In this document: piece by piece, positions 17,853-26,100 of the stretch | How the letters are laid out: every line of letters begins with the position of its first letter | Position numbering within the stretch: the first letter of the stretch is position 1 | Origin: Saccharothrix carnea | GTDB taxonomy: Bacteria; Actinomycetota; Actinomycetes; Mycobacteriales; Pseudonocardiaceae | Assembly (NCBI RefSeq): GCF_003014735.1 | Contig: NZ_PYAX01000002.1 | Location: 1 to 64,000, forward strand | Length of the DNA stretch: 64,000 bases | Direction: 5' to 3' | Position numbers and translations under genes: made by a program | The notes under the pieces: generated by a model | Seen by the model: only the letters and a program-made list of their open reading frames with translations | What the model was told of the DNA's origin: nothing | The model's database searches: none

Positions 17853-19162
17853 AGGACTTCGGCCGCACGGCGCCCGACGACGATGCCGTGGAGCGCAACC
17901 TCGACCTGGCCTGGGAGATCTTCGGCGCACAGCCGTCGCATCCCAAGGTCGCCGAACTGGCGTTGCAGGTGCTGGCGGTCCAGCCGGAGCGGAGCAGCGT
18001 GTCGCTGTTGCTCGGCAACCACCGCGAGATCTGCGGCCAGGCCGACGAGGCGCGGCGCCTCTACCTCCAGGTGGCCGGTCGTCGTGACCGCCAGTTCGTC
18101 AACGCGGCTCGTGCCCTTCGACACCTGGCGTTGGCCGAGCACGATCACGCCGAGGCGCTGCGGTGGGCGCGCACGGTGCTGGGCGAGGACCACGAGGAGT
18201 GGCGCGACTGGATGGAGCTGGGCTTCACCCAGGCGCTCTGCGGGGAGCACGAGGACGGGTGGCGCCGGCTCGACGAGGCGGTGGCGCTGTGCTCGCGGAC
18301 GACGCCGGACGAGCTGCCCACCGCGTTCGGGAAGCGCGCGGCATGTCTGCTGGGGACCTTCGCACCACCCGACCGGTTCGTCCCCGCGGCCGAGGAGGCC
18401 GTCCGGGGCGATGCGGCGAACCCCTGGGTCGCCCTGATGCTCGGCTGGGCCTACCTGGTGCAGTACCGGTTCGCCGATGCCGAGCAACTCGGTCTGCGGC
18501 TACTGCGTGAGAACCCGACCGAAGACCTGTTGCAGAACCTGGTGGGGACGGCTCGGACGATGCTGCGGATCGTCGAGAACAGCCACGGCCAGGACATCAC
18601 GCTCGACGACATCCGCCGCACCGGGGTGATCGAGCTGGGGTGGCGACAACTTCGCGACCAGGTGCTCGGCACCGACCTGGCTTCCGCGCTGGCGGCGTTG
18701 GACGACGTGATGCCCGCTGACCTGCGCGCCACCCTGCGGCCAGGAACCGCGGTCGCCGATCACGCCGAGAGCGACAGGATCGGCTCCATGGTCGCGGAGG
18801 ACCTGCTGGCCTGGCACGACGGTCAACAGCCCGGCTCCGGGGCCGCCTGGGGGCGGGCCGAACCATTCCGCCTGATGTCGGCAGCCGAGATCATCGACAT
18901 GTGCGCCGAGATCGAGGCCGACCCGGGAGCGCACCCGGACTGGCCCGAGAACGAGGTCTGGGAGCAGGTGATGACCGACGACGCCGGGGCGTACCTGGTC
19001 GCGGTCGCGTTCGGGGTGCTGGTCAAGCGTCGACCCGGACATCCCGACGAGCCCGTCGCCGCGTCGATGGCCGACTGGATCTGGGACCGGGTGGTCGGCT
19101 TCGGTGGTCCGGACCCGCGACCCGCACCCCGCAGGACTGAGGACGCGTTGCTCGACGGGTAG
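17849..19162 (+). CDS. TPR-repeat protein, third gene of the AAA operon
   Basis: 437 aa from the ATG at 17849, overlapping the ATPase stop. The first 260 residues are tetratricopeptide-like helical pairs (for example 'PEVAELALQVL'-type helices, 'LLLGNHREICGQADEARRLY', 'LRHLALAEHDHAEALRWART'). The C-terminal 150 residues are acidic and Trp-rich, with no recognised domain. Together with the upstream ATPase, which also has a short helical N-terminus, this suggests a chaperone or substrate-presentation complex. Defence or secretion roles are possible but not shown. Confidence 0.75.
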   Translation: MKDFGRTAPDDDAVERNLDLAWEIFGAQPSHPKVAELALQVLAVQPERSSVSLLLGNHREICGQADEARRLYLQVAGRRDRQFVNAARALRHLALAEHDHAEALRWARTVLGEDHEEWRDWMELGFTQALCGEHEDGWRRLDEAVALCSRTTPDELPTAFGKRAACLLGTFAPPDRFVPAAEEAVRGDAANPWVALMLGWAYLVQYRFADAEQLGLRLLRENPTEDLLQNLVGTARTMLRIVENSHGQDITLDDIRRTGVIELGWRQLRDQVLGTDLASALAALDDVMPADLRATLRPGTAVADHAESDRIGSMVAEDLLAWHDGQQPGSGAAWGRAEPFRLMSAAEIIDMCAEIEADPGAHPDWPENEVWEQVMTDDAGAYLVAVAFGVLVKRRPGHPDEPVAASMADWIWDRVVGFGGPDPRPAPRRTEDALLDG

Positions 19163-19353
19163 CGGCGGCAGTTGACCGGGAACGCCGCCCGGCGTCGATC
19201 GCGGCTACCCGGTCTCGCCGGTGACCGTCTCGGCCGCGTATCCAGGCTGGGATCTTCCCGGCACAGATTGCCGTCGCAGGATGAACGGCACACGAAGAGC
19301 GGTGTCGGACGCTTCCCCCGCGGCGCTACTGTCCGGCACCGGGAGGTGGCACG

Positions 19354-19833
19354 ATGTTCCGGACATCCCTCGTCGTCGCCGTCACCGCCGCGCTGCTGAC
19401 ATCGGGCGCCAGGGCGGACGCGGCCCCCTCGGGCGCGGACCTCTCGGTCGACCTGACCGCCGTCACGGCCCTGCTCCTGCCGGTGGTGGACTACCGCGTA
19501 TCCGTGACCAACCACGGACCCCAGCCGCTCACCTCCGCCACGGTCGTCGTCGCACTGGACCCTCGCAGCACGATCACCACGGCACCCTGCGTCTTCGCCA
19601 ACGCGACACTCACGTGTTCGTTCGGCCCGCTGGCCCCGGGCGCGACCGCGACCTCGACCAACCGGGTCTACTTCGACGTCATGTACACCGAGGCGACCCT
19701 CGACGCCACCGCGACCAGGATCGCGAGCACGCCCACGGACCCCAACGCAGGCAATGACACCGACACCGCACGCTGCCGTCACGAAAGCGAACAAATCGGC
19801 TTTCCGCCGTGGCCCTACTACATGCGCTGCTGA
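19354..19833 (+). CDS. Secreted DUF11-like (Ig-fold) protein
   Basis: 159 aa with a Sec signal peptide (residues 1-24, 'GARADA') and a GGGAGG site ahead of the ATG. The body ('DLSVDLTAVTALLLPVVDYR', 'VSVTNHGPQPLTSATVVV', then 'FGPLAPGATATS') is one DUF11-like beta-sandwich as found in cell-surface repeat proteins. Here there is a single domain and no anchor, so it is probably released or cell-wall associated. Cys residues at the end could form a disulphide. Confidence 0.75.
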   Translation: MFRTSLVVAVTAALLTSGARADAAPSGADLSVDLTAVTALLLPVVDYRVSVTNHGPQPLTSATVVVALDPRSTITTAPCVFANATLTCSFGPLAPGATATSTNRVYFDVMYTEATLDATATRIASTPTDPNAGNDTDTARCRHESEQIGFPPWPYYMRC

Positions 19834-20005
19834 GTGATCATCTCAAGTGAGCCGGCGTGTCGACTCGCCGCCGGTGCGGGGTGTTCCCGGATGCGCGGGC
19901 GGGAGGTTGGACGCCCAGGCTCGATGCGGCCGCCGGAACCCACAGCCTCCTCACCGGGTCCAGTCGTCCATGGCGCACCGCCGGCCGCGGCCCATCGCCG
20001 GTCGG

Positions 20006-20863
20006 TCAGGGCTGGGTGCGGTGGGCGTTCGCGACGATTGCGTCGATGATCGTCGGCCACGCGCCGGGCGGAAGGTCGTGCCCCAGGCCCGGGATGAGCT
20101 GGAGCCGTGCGCCGCTGATCGCGGCCGCGGTCGCTTCGCCGCCGGAGTGGTGGCACATGCGGTCCGCCGTTCCGTGGATGACGACGGTCGGTGCCGTGAT
20201 CCGCGCGAGCTGGTCGGTCCGATCACCTGCCACGCGCACCGCCCGGTACTGCCGCCGCCGTCCTCCGCGGTGGTCGGGGTCGCGGCGGAACGCCAGCGCG
20301 GTGGCGCGCCGGATCTCGTCCACGTCCTGCTCGAAGCCCGAGGAGCCGATCGTGCCGAACAGCCGCACACGGCGTTCGACGGCCTCCTGCTCGGTGCGCG
20401 CGCCCCGGGAGAACAGGTGGCGGACCAGCCTCGGAGAGGTGCGGCCCTTGCCGCGCCGGCCGGTGGTGGACATGAGGGACGCCAGGCTCAGCACCCGCGA
20501 CGGGTGGAGCGCGGCCATGAGCTGGGCGATCATCCCGCCCATCGACGCTCCGACCACGTGGGCGCGTCCGACGCCGAGCGCGTCGAGGAGCCCTACGGCG
20601 TCGGCGGCCATGTCGGCCAACGAGTAGTCGGCCCCCGGCAGGTGTGTCGAGCGGCCGGCGTCGCGGTTGTCGAACCGGATGACGAAGAAGCCGTGCCCGG
20701 CGAGCCGGCGGCAGAACTCGTCCGGCCAGTGCACGAGCTGGAACCCCAAGCCCATGATCAACAGAAGCGCGGGGTGCCGGGAGTCGCCGAAGGTCTCCAC
20801 GCAGAGGTCGACGCCGTTGGCCGGGACGATGCGTCCAGCGGCACCGACCGCGCGGTCTTGCAT
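20006..20863 (-). CDS. Alpha/beta-hydrolase
   Basis: 285 aa. Nucleophile elbow GASMGG with Ser108, acid in 'HGTADRMC' and His in 'PGLGHD' make the triad. The oxyanion region 'LLLIMGLGFQLVHWPDEFCR' is typical of the aclacinomycin-methylesterase / haloalkane-dehalogenase-like branch. It probably hydrolyses a small ester or lactone in the cytoplasm. The region between residues 150 and 200 is a variable lid. The gene stands alone. Substrate is not deducible. Confidence 0.88.
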   Translation of the reverse strand: MQDRAVGAAGRIVPANGVDLCVETFGDSRHPALLLIMGLGFQLVHWPDEFCRRLAGHGFFVIRFDNRDAGRSTHLPGADYSLADMAADAVGLLDALGVGRAHVVGASMGGMIAQLMAALHPSRVLSLASLMSTTGRRGKGRTSPRLVRHLFSRGARTEQEAVERRVRLFGTIGSSGFEQDVDEIRRATALAFRRDPDHRGGRRRQYRAVRVAGDRTDQLARITAPTVVIHGTADRMCHHSGGEATAAAISGARLQLIPGLGHDLPPGAWPTIIDAIVANAHRTQP

Positions 20864-21069
20864 GAAGGTTTCCGCCGTTCAGGATGGGTGGGACTGCCGC
20901 ACCGGGCCTCCTGGGTGATCCTACTCCCGGCGGGCGAAGAATCTCCGGCAATAACGTCGGTGACGAGCGCCCTCAACGGTCCGGTCGGCCAACCGGCCGT
21001 CGAAGCCGTGGGATCAGGGCAGGACGTGCGTGGATGGCCGGGTCGACCGCACTTCTCCGGGCAGGCGTG

Positions 21070-22182
21070 CTACAGCGGGGCGACCCAGTAGGGAGCGACG
21101 GTCATCGTGCCGTTGCCCGCCGCGCCGCGCAGGGTGCCACCGGTGCTGGTCGACAGGGTGTACCAGGAGTCGACGTAGTCCGGGTCGTCGGTCCACCAGC
21201 CGTCCGGCAGCGCGTTGATGATCGCATCGACCAGGGGGATGTACGCGCCGCCGTCGACGATGGTCAGCAGCGCCCGGGTCAGCGCGAGGGCGAGGTCGCG
21301 GTAGTTGGTGCCGCCGTCCTCCTCCATCATCACGATGTCGGCGAGGTTGTACTTGTAGTCGGAGAAGTGGACCAGGAGCTGGTTGGGGTAGTAGGTCCTG
21401 CCGTCCTCGTCCAGGTAGGGGAGCTGGGTGGTGTCGACCTTGACCTTGCCGTCCAGGCCGAACCCGGCGGTGATCGTGAAGATCTCCGCGTCGCCCTTGT
21501 GCCACGGCTCGTGGTCGTCGTCCAGGCGGATCGACGTGAGCTGCGTGGCCCAGTAGCCCGAGGCGGGCGTGACGGCCGCGCGTGCGGCGGCGGGGGACAG
21601 GCCGCGCTGGGACAGGGTCGAGCGCAGCACCTGCGTGCCCTTGGCCAGCGCGGTCGCGGTGTCGACCTCGACCAGGTACACCGGGCGCCGCGGCACGCGG
21701 TCGGCTGCCAGCGCGATCCGCCGGCCCGTGTGGTCGTAGGCCGTCACGGTCGTCGGCGCGTCGTCGGCGGGGGAGGACGCGACCAGCGGCGCGGTGCCGC
21801 GGCGCAGCGCGTCGACCATGTCGGCGTGCGCGAGGCGGACGGTGAGCAGGGACGTGCCGTCCTGCGGCAGCCCCTTGGCCTCGAGGACTTCCCGGTCGGC
21901 GTCACGCACGGCCCGGCCGAGCGCGGTGCCTTCGGCGGCACGAGCCAGGGGCACAGGATCCGTCGAGGTGGCCGAGAGCAATCCGGTCTGCCGGGCCTCG
22001 TCGGCGAACTCGCTCGCCAGCCGGGCGGCGATCCGATCGGTGACCGCGGCGACGGAGTCAGCCGGGGCGGTGGTCGTGGCCGGCGCGGCGTGCGCCGGGG
22101 CGATCATCAGGCCGGCGGTGACCGTGAGGGCGCCGACCGTCGAGGCCAATAACCGGGTGGGGTGCGACAACGACACGGCCAT
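21070..22182 (-). CDS. Secreted protein, DUF3103-like
   Basis: 370 aa with a clear Sec signal peptide (about residues 1-32, 'APAHAAPA'). The middle region has 'AADRVPRRPVYLVEVDTATA', and the C-terminal half has 'DDDHEPWHKGDAEIFTITAG' and several acidic loops. This pattern recalls the DUF3103 family of secreted proteins of unknown function, several of which carry calcium-type acidic motifs. No catalytic residues can be named. It is separated by more than 400 bases from the NRPS cluster, so it is not obviously part of it. Confidence 0.7.
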   Translation of the reverse strand: MAVSLSHPTRLLASTVGALTVTAGLMIAPAHAAPATTTAPADSVAAVTDRIAARLASEFADEARQTGLLSATSTDPVPLARAAEGTALGRAVRDADREVLEAKGLPQDGTSLLTVRLAHADMVDALRRGTAPLVASSPADDAPTTVTAYDHTGRRIALAADRVPRRPVYLVEVDTATALAKGTQVLRSTLSQRGLSPAAARAAVTPASGYWATQLTSIRLDDDHEPWHKGDAEIFTITAGFGLDGKVKVDTTQLPYLDEDGRTYYPNQLLVHFSDYKYNLADIVMMEEDGGTNYRDLALALTRALLTIVDGGAYIPLVDAIINALPDGWWTDDPDYVDSWYTLSTSTGGTLRGAAGNGTMTVAPYWVAPL

Positions 22183-22277
22183 ACCTGCCTTTACTCTGCG
22201 TGCATGGATAGGTGGGCAGAGTGATATCTGAAAGAATTACACGTACGGTCGCCGTCTGCTGTCAAGGGGAAACCATC

Positions 22278-22340
22278 ATGGCCACGCCACTGCCCGACAA
22301 CAGCGGCTGGCACTACTGCCCCGGATACCGCTTCACGTGA
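22278..22340 (+). CDS. Possible 20-codon peptide
   Basis: An ATG at 22278 after AGGGG opens a 20-residue frame, MATPLPDNSGWHYCPGYRFT. It lies alone in the gap 22183-22614 between the secreted-protein gene and the LanB operon and points toward the latter's 3' end. The aromatic-rich sequence is unusual, but frames this short occur by chance. The rest of the gap holds only the hairpin at 22575. Confidence 0.2.
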   Translation: MATPLPDNSGWHYCPGYRFT

Positions 22341-22574
22341 GACAACCAGTAGGCCTCCGCGGCACAACGGCCCAGGGCGTGGATGTTGGCCCTGGGCCTC
22401 AACGGGTCACCGATCGTCGAGGTGGCGTCTGCGTGCGCGCTCACCGACCCCGAACCCCACCGTCCCACGGGTGGCCAGGCGGTACACGCCACCCCGGACC
22501 GTCGAGGTTGGCTCGGTTGCAGCAGCGCTTCGTCGTCGCCGGTCGAGGTCGCTGTCATGCCCTGGGACACCTGC

Positions 22575-22596
22575 GGCCCCGCCCGGGGGCGGGGCC
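22575..22596 (-). terminator. Terminator of the mbtH-LanB operon
   Basis: GGCCCCGCCC and GGGCGGGGCC form a perfect 10-bp G-C stem with a 2-base centre, beginning 19 bases after the stop codon of the last operon gene. It is a strong hairpin without a T-run. Confidence 0.65.
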
Positions 22597-22614
22597 GTGC
22601 GGGCCTCGGAGGTG

Positions 22615-24888
22615 TCAGGAGGTTGTGTCGTGCAGGACGAAGCGCAGTTCCGACGTGTAGACCTCCCCCTTGTCGTCGGTCAGCCAGGTCTGCTCCGGGG
22701 TGGGCAGCATTTCCGTCACGGTGAGCCTGGCGGAGGCGTCGGCACGGGCCAGCCGGCGCGCGGCCTTGGCCAGCAGCGTCACCGAGGCCGGGCTGTCGAA
22801 GTCGACGAACACCGGGCGCGGCTCGGCGGGGGAGGTGAAGAACGCGAAGCGGGGCAGGTCGTGCCGCGCCCGCCACGCCCTGGCGCCCACGAAGCGCCGG
22901 GCCTCGGTCTTGGCCTCGGCGAACCCCAGCTCCGCCACCGGGAACCGCCACGTCTCCCGTGACACCACCAGCCTGCCCACGCTCACCCTGGGGGTGTGGT
23001 CGGCCTCGGGGAGCACCCGGAACCCGTCGACCACCAGCGTCGTGAGCACGTGGCCGAAGACGTCGGCCACCGGGAAGACCGCGCCATCGGGCAGCACCGC
23101 CACCAGCTCGTCGTCGCGCAGCTCCACCCGGACGTCGGCGCTGCGCAGGCTGCGCGGGCGGTGCGGGTCGGCGGTGTCGTCGACCAGCGCCACGTAGTAG
23201 TCCTCGGGGCGCACCAGGCTCTGGCGCACCCGCGTCGACAGCCGGGACCGGTGCTCCTTGGGCAGCAGGGGGAGCAGGCGCGGGCCCGGGACGTCACGGC
23301 TGGTCAGCTCGACCAGCTCCGAGCGGTCCGGGTGCTGGTCGAGGTACAGCGACGCGCCCAGGGTGTTCATCGCCACGTGCAGCTCGCCCAGCACCAAGTC
23401 GAACTCGCCGCGCCCCACCGCGTCCACGCCCGCCGCGGCGATCATCACGTCCGGGCTGAGGTAGCGCGCGGCGTTCCAGCCGCCGCCGGTGGACCCGAAC
23501 GCCTCGTTCGCCCGCGCCGACACCTCCGCCGCCGACAGCCGCACGTCGCGCACGTCCGCCGGCAGGTCCAGCACACCGGCCCAGCGCCGCCAGAACTCGG
23601 CGCGCAGCTCGGCCAGGTCGGCCACCGCGTCCCGGTGCAGCACCGGCATGCACGCGAACCAGAACGTCGCCAGGTCCACCGGTCCCGAGGCGTCGAACAC
23701 CCGCCGAGCCCCGTCCAGCACGCGCCGCGCCAGCGAGGACGTCAGCCAGGCGGCGCTGACCAGCAGCGGCTCCAGGGCTCCCAGCTCCTCCAGCACCACC
23801 CCACCGAGTCGGACGGTGGCCGCGCGCCGGGCGTCGGAGTACACCAGCGCCCGTCCCGGCGCGGTGGACCCGCCCTTCTCGCGGGCCGCTGCGGCGTCGG
23901 TCAGCGCCTCGAACTCCCGCTCCAGCGCGGACATCGCCTCGACCAGCTCGTCCGGTGTGGACGCCCGGGCGACCCGGTCACGTCCCCGTTCCAAGGTCTC
24001 CAGCGCGGCCAGGCCGGGTGCGGCCACTGCGGCGGGCAAGCCCTCCAACCACGTCCGCAGGGCCCGTTCGGGGTGGGAGCCCGCGGCGACCTCCAGCCGC
24101 CGCACGAGGTACCGGCGGCGCTCCAACTCCGCCAGGTCGTCGGTGACGTCGCGGCCCAGCTCCTCGCCGATCGCGAGGGCGGACCGGGTGCCGTCGCACA
24201 GCGCGAGCACGTCCAGCAGCGGCGCGGCCACCGGTTTCGGCGCACAACCCGGCAGGGCCGCTTCGCCGTCGCCGATGCGCACGAAGGGCAAGCGGCGCGG
24301 CGCGACCCACGGCGCGAGCGCCGCGTCCTCGGCGAGCACGCGGGCCAGCGCGTCGATCGCCCAACTGGCGAAGTACACGGTCGTCTCGGCGACGAGCCCC
24401 ACGCCCGCGTCGACCTCCACGCCGGCGGCGGCGTCGTCCAGCCTGCCCCAGCCGACCGGGCCGAAGAAACCGATCGTGTCGTTCTTGACGCAGAACCGCT
24501 GCCAGTAGTGGGAGATCAACTCCTCCCGCTGGCGGGTGCGGCTCGTGCGCCCGTCACCGGGCTCCCACTCCAGGAACGGCCGCACCGCGCGACCCAGCAC
24601 CGCCCTGTTCTGCCAGGCGACCGCGCTCTGGAACGCGTCACCCGCGGCGATGTCGCGCAGCTCCAGCGCCGACTTGGCCGCGGCCTCCTCGAACGCCTGC
24701 TCGAAGAGCTTCCACTCCGTGCCCTGCTGGGACTTCTGCGCTGCGAAGCGGTCGGCCGCCAGGGCGAGCCCGTGCGGCGCGAGCCGCAGCACGCCGTGCG
24801 CCGGGAATCCCGCGCCGCGCACGCTGAACTGGTCCCACAGCCGCCACCGCCCGCCCGGCAGCGACCGCCCTTCCTGCTCGCCCGCCAT
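22615..24888 (-). CDS. LanB-like glutamylation-domain protein 1 (no elimination domain)
   Basis: 757 aa. The start sits one base after the stop of the carrier-protein gene, so translation is coupled. The sequence fits the N-terminal lantibiotic-dehydratase domain: 'PGGRWRLWDQF', WQRFCVKNDTIGFFGPVG at 129-146 (the equivalent of the RxTPFGLF region), 'ALVYSDARRAATVRLG', and an end with 'LPRFAFFTSP' and 'PTPEQTWLTDDKGEVYTSEL'. The SpaB-type elimination domain of about 300 residues present in full-length LanB is absent. Known proteins of this domain use aminoacyl-tRNA either to glutamylate Ser/Thr or, as PEARLs, to add an amino acid to a peptide C-terminus. Its position in an NRPS cluster with a free carrier protein suggests tRNA-dependent acylation of a carrier-bound or peptide substrate. 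That role is inference. Confidence 0.8.
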   Translation of the reverse strand: MAGEQEGRSLPGGRWRLWDQFSVRGAGFPAHGVLRLAPHGLALAADRFAAQKSQQGTEWKLFEQAFEEAAAKSALELRDIAAGDAFQSAVAWQNRAVLGRAVRPFLEWEPGDGRTSRTRQREELISHYWQRFCVKNDTIGFFGPVGWGRLDDAAAGVEVDAGVGLVAETTVYFASWAIDALARVLAEDAALAPWVAPRRLPFVRIGDGEAALPGCAPKPVAAPLLDVLALCDGTRSALAIGEELGRDVTDDLAELERRRYLVRRLEVAAGSHPERALRTWLEGLPAAVAAPGLAALETLERGRDRVARASTPDELVEAMSALEREFEALTDAAAAREKGGSTAPGRALVYSDARRAATVRLGGVVLEELGALEPLLVSAAWLTSSLARRVLDGARRVFDASGPVDLATFWFACMPVLHRDAVADLAELRAEFWRRWAGVLDLPADVRDVRLSAAEVSARANEAFGSTGGGWNAARYLSPDVMIAAAGVDAVGRGEFDLVLGELHVAMNTLGASLYLDQHPDRSELVELTSRDVPGPRLLPLLPKEHRSRLSTRVRQSLVRPEDYYVALVDDTADPHRPRSLRSADVRVELRDDELVAVLPDGAVFPVADVFGHVLTTLVVDGFRVLPEADHTPRVSVGRLVVSRETWRFPVAELGFAEAKTEARRFVGARAWRARHDLPRFAFFTSPAEPRPVFVDFDSPASVTLLAKAARRLARADASARLTVTEMLPTPEQTWLTDDKGEVYTSELRFVLHDTTS

Positions 24889-24889
24889 G

Positions 24890-25144
24890 TCAGCCGACCT
24901 CCAGTTCCTGCTCGACCACCGACGCGAGGTCGGCGGGGGAGGGGTAGGCGAAGACCAGCGCCACCGGCACGTCCACGCCCAGCGCCGCCTGCAGGCGGGC
25001 GGTGATCTGGAACGCGGCCAGCGAGTCGCCGCCCGCCTCGAAGAAATCGCTGTCGGAGTCGAGCGACGGGTTGGCCAGCGCGTCGCGGTAGACCTCGACG
25101 ACGAGGTCGGTCAGCTCGGTCGCGGTGATGCCGATGGTGGTCAT
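24890..25144 (-). CDS. Free-standing peptidyl carrier protein
   Basis: 84 aa with a GGAGG site. The phosphopantetheine motif is 'FFEAGGDSL' with Ser41; length and helices match a single carrier domain. It lies between the PLP-enzyme gene and LanB-like protein 1. The likely loading partner is the free adenylation protein encoded two genes upstream. An amino acid held on this carrier could be modified by the PLP enzyme or by the LanB-like proteins before entering the NRPS line. Confidence 0.92.
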   Translation of the reverse strand: MTTIGITATELTDLVVEVYRDALANPSLDSDSDFFEAGGDSLAAFQITARLQAALGVDVPVALVFAYPSPADLASVVEQELEVG

Positions 25145-25173
25145 GGTCGATCCCTCCGGTGGTGGTGTCGTGG

Positions 25174-26100
25174 TCAGGCCGCGAGGCCGGTGGTGGCGAG
25201 CGCCTCGGCGGTGTTGCCGCCGGACACCACCACCGCGGCCGTCCCGGTGAAACCCGATTGCAGTGCCCCGGCCAGCGCCACGGCGCCGCTGGGTTCGGCG
25301 TGCACGCCCGCCCGGCGCAGTAGCGCCGCGGCGTGCGCGATGGCGTCGTCGGTGACGCCCACGAGGTCGTCGACGCGGTCGGCGATCACCGGCAGCGTCA
25401 CGGCGCCGGGCCGCTGCCCGCGCAGCCCGTCGGCGATGGTGCGTGACGGCGGCACCACCACGGGTGAGCCCCGGTCGAGCGAGAGGGCGTAGCGTCGGGC
25501 GTCGGCCGGTTCGACGCCCACGACGCGCACCGGCAGGTCGCGCGCGGCCAGGCAGATGCCCGCCAGCAGCCCACCGCCGCCGGTCGGCACGAACACCGCG
25601 TCGACCCCCGGCACGTCCCCCAGGATCTCCAGGCCCACGGTGCCCTGGCCCGCGACCACCAGCTCGTGGTCGGAGGAGGGCACCAGCCCGGCCCCGGTCA
25701 ACGCCGCGTGCTCGCGGGCGAGGCGGTCGCGCTCGTCCGCTCCGCCCGGCGCCACCAGCACGGTCGCGCCGAGCCGGCGCAGCGCGGCGGCCTTCGCCCG
25801 GCTCGCGCCCTCGGCCATCACCACGGTGACCGGCACGCCCAGCGCGCGGCCCAGCGTGGCCACCGCGATGCCGTGGTTGCCCGAGGATCCGGTGACGACC
25901 TCGCCGCACGGCTCGGCCAGCAGCGCGTTGGCCGCGCCGCGGATCTTGAAGGACCCGCCGCGCTGGACGTGCTCGGCCTTGAGCAGGACGCCCGGCACGG
26001 CGTCCAGGGCCACCAGCGGCGTGCGCAGCACGTTCCCCTCGATGCGCCGTGCGGCGGCGAGCACGTCGGCCGTGCCCAGCCTGATGTCGAGGCGGGTCAC
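25174..26100 (-). CDS. Fold-type II PLP enzyme (threonine/serine dehydratase or racemase type)
   Basis: 308 aa from a GTG that overlaps the stop of the adenylation gene (GTGA). The PLP lysine is Lys52 in 'GGSFKIRGAANAL'. Substrate loop 'GSSGNHGIAVA' is at 71-81, phosphate-binding 'PTGGGGLLAG' at 172-181, and 'VSGGNT' is near the end. Length is close to serine racemase and biodegradative threonine dehydratase, without the C-terminal ACT domain of IlvA. Family members deaminate Ser/Thr to keto acids, racemise Ser/Thr or hydroxy-Asp, or make diaminopropionate-type products by beta-replacement. In the operon it probably prepares an unusual building block for the NRPS. Confidence 0.88.
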   Translation of the reverse strand: MTRLDIRLGTADVLAAARRIEGNVLRTPLVALDAVPGVLLKAEHVQRGGSFKIRGAANALLAEPCGEVVTGSSGNHGIAVATLGRALGVPVTVVMAEGASRAKAAALRRLGATVLVAPGGADERDRLAREHAALTGAGLVPSSDHELVVAGQGTVGLEILGDVPGVDAVFVPTGGGGLLAGICLAARDLPVRVVGVEPADARRYALSLDRGSPVVVPPSRTIADGLRGQRPGAVTLPVIADRVDDLVGVTDDAIAHAAALLRRAGVHAEPSGAVALAGALQSGFTGTAAVVVSGGNTAEALATTGLAA

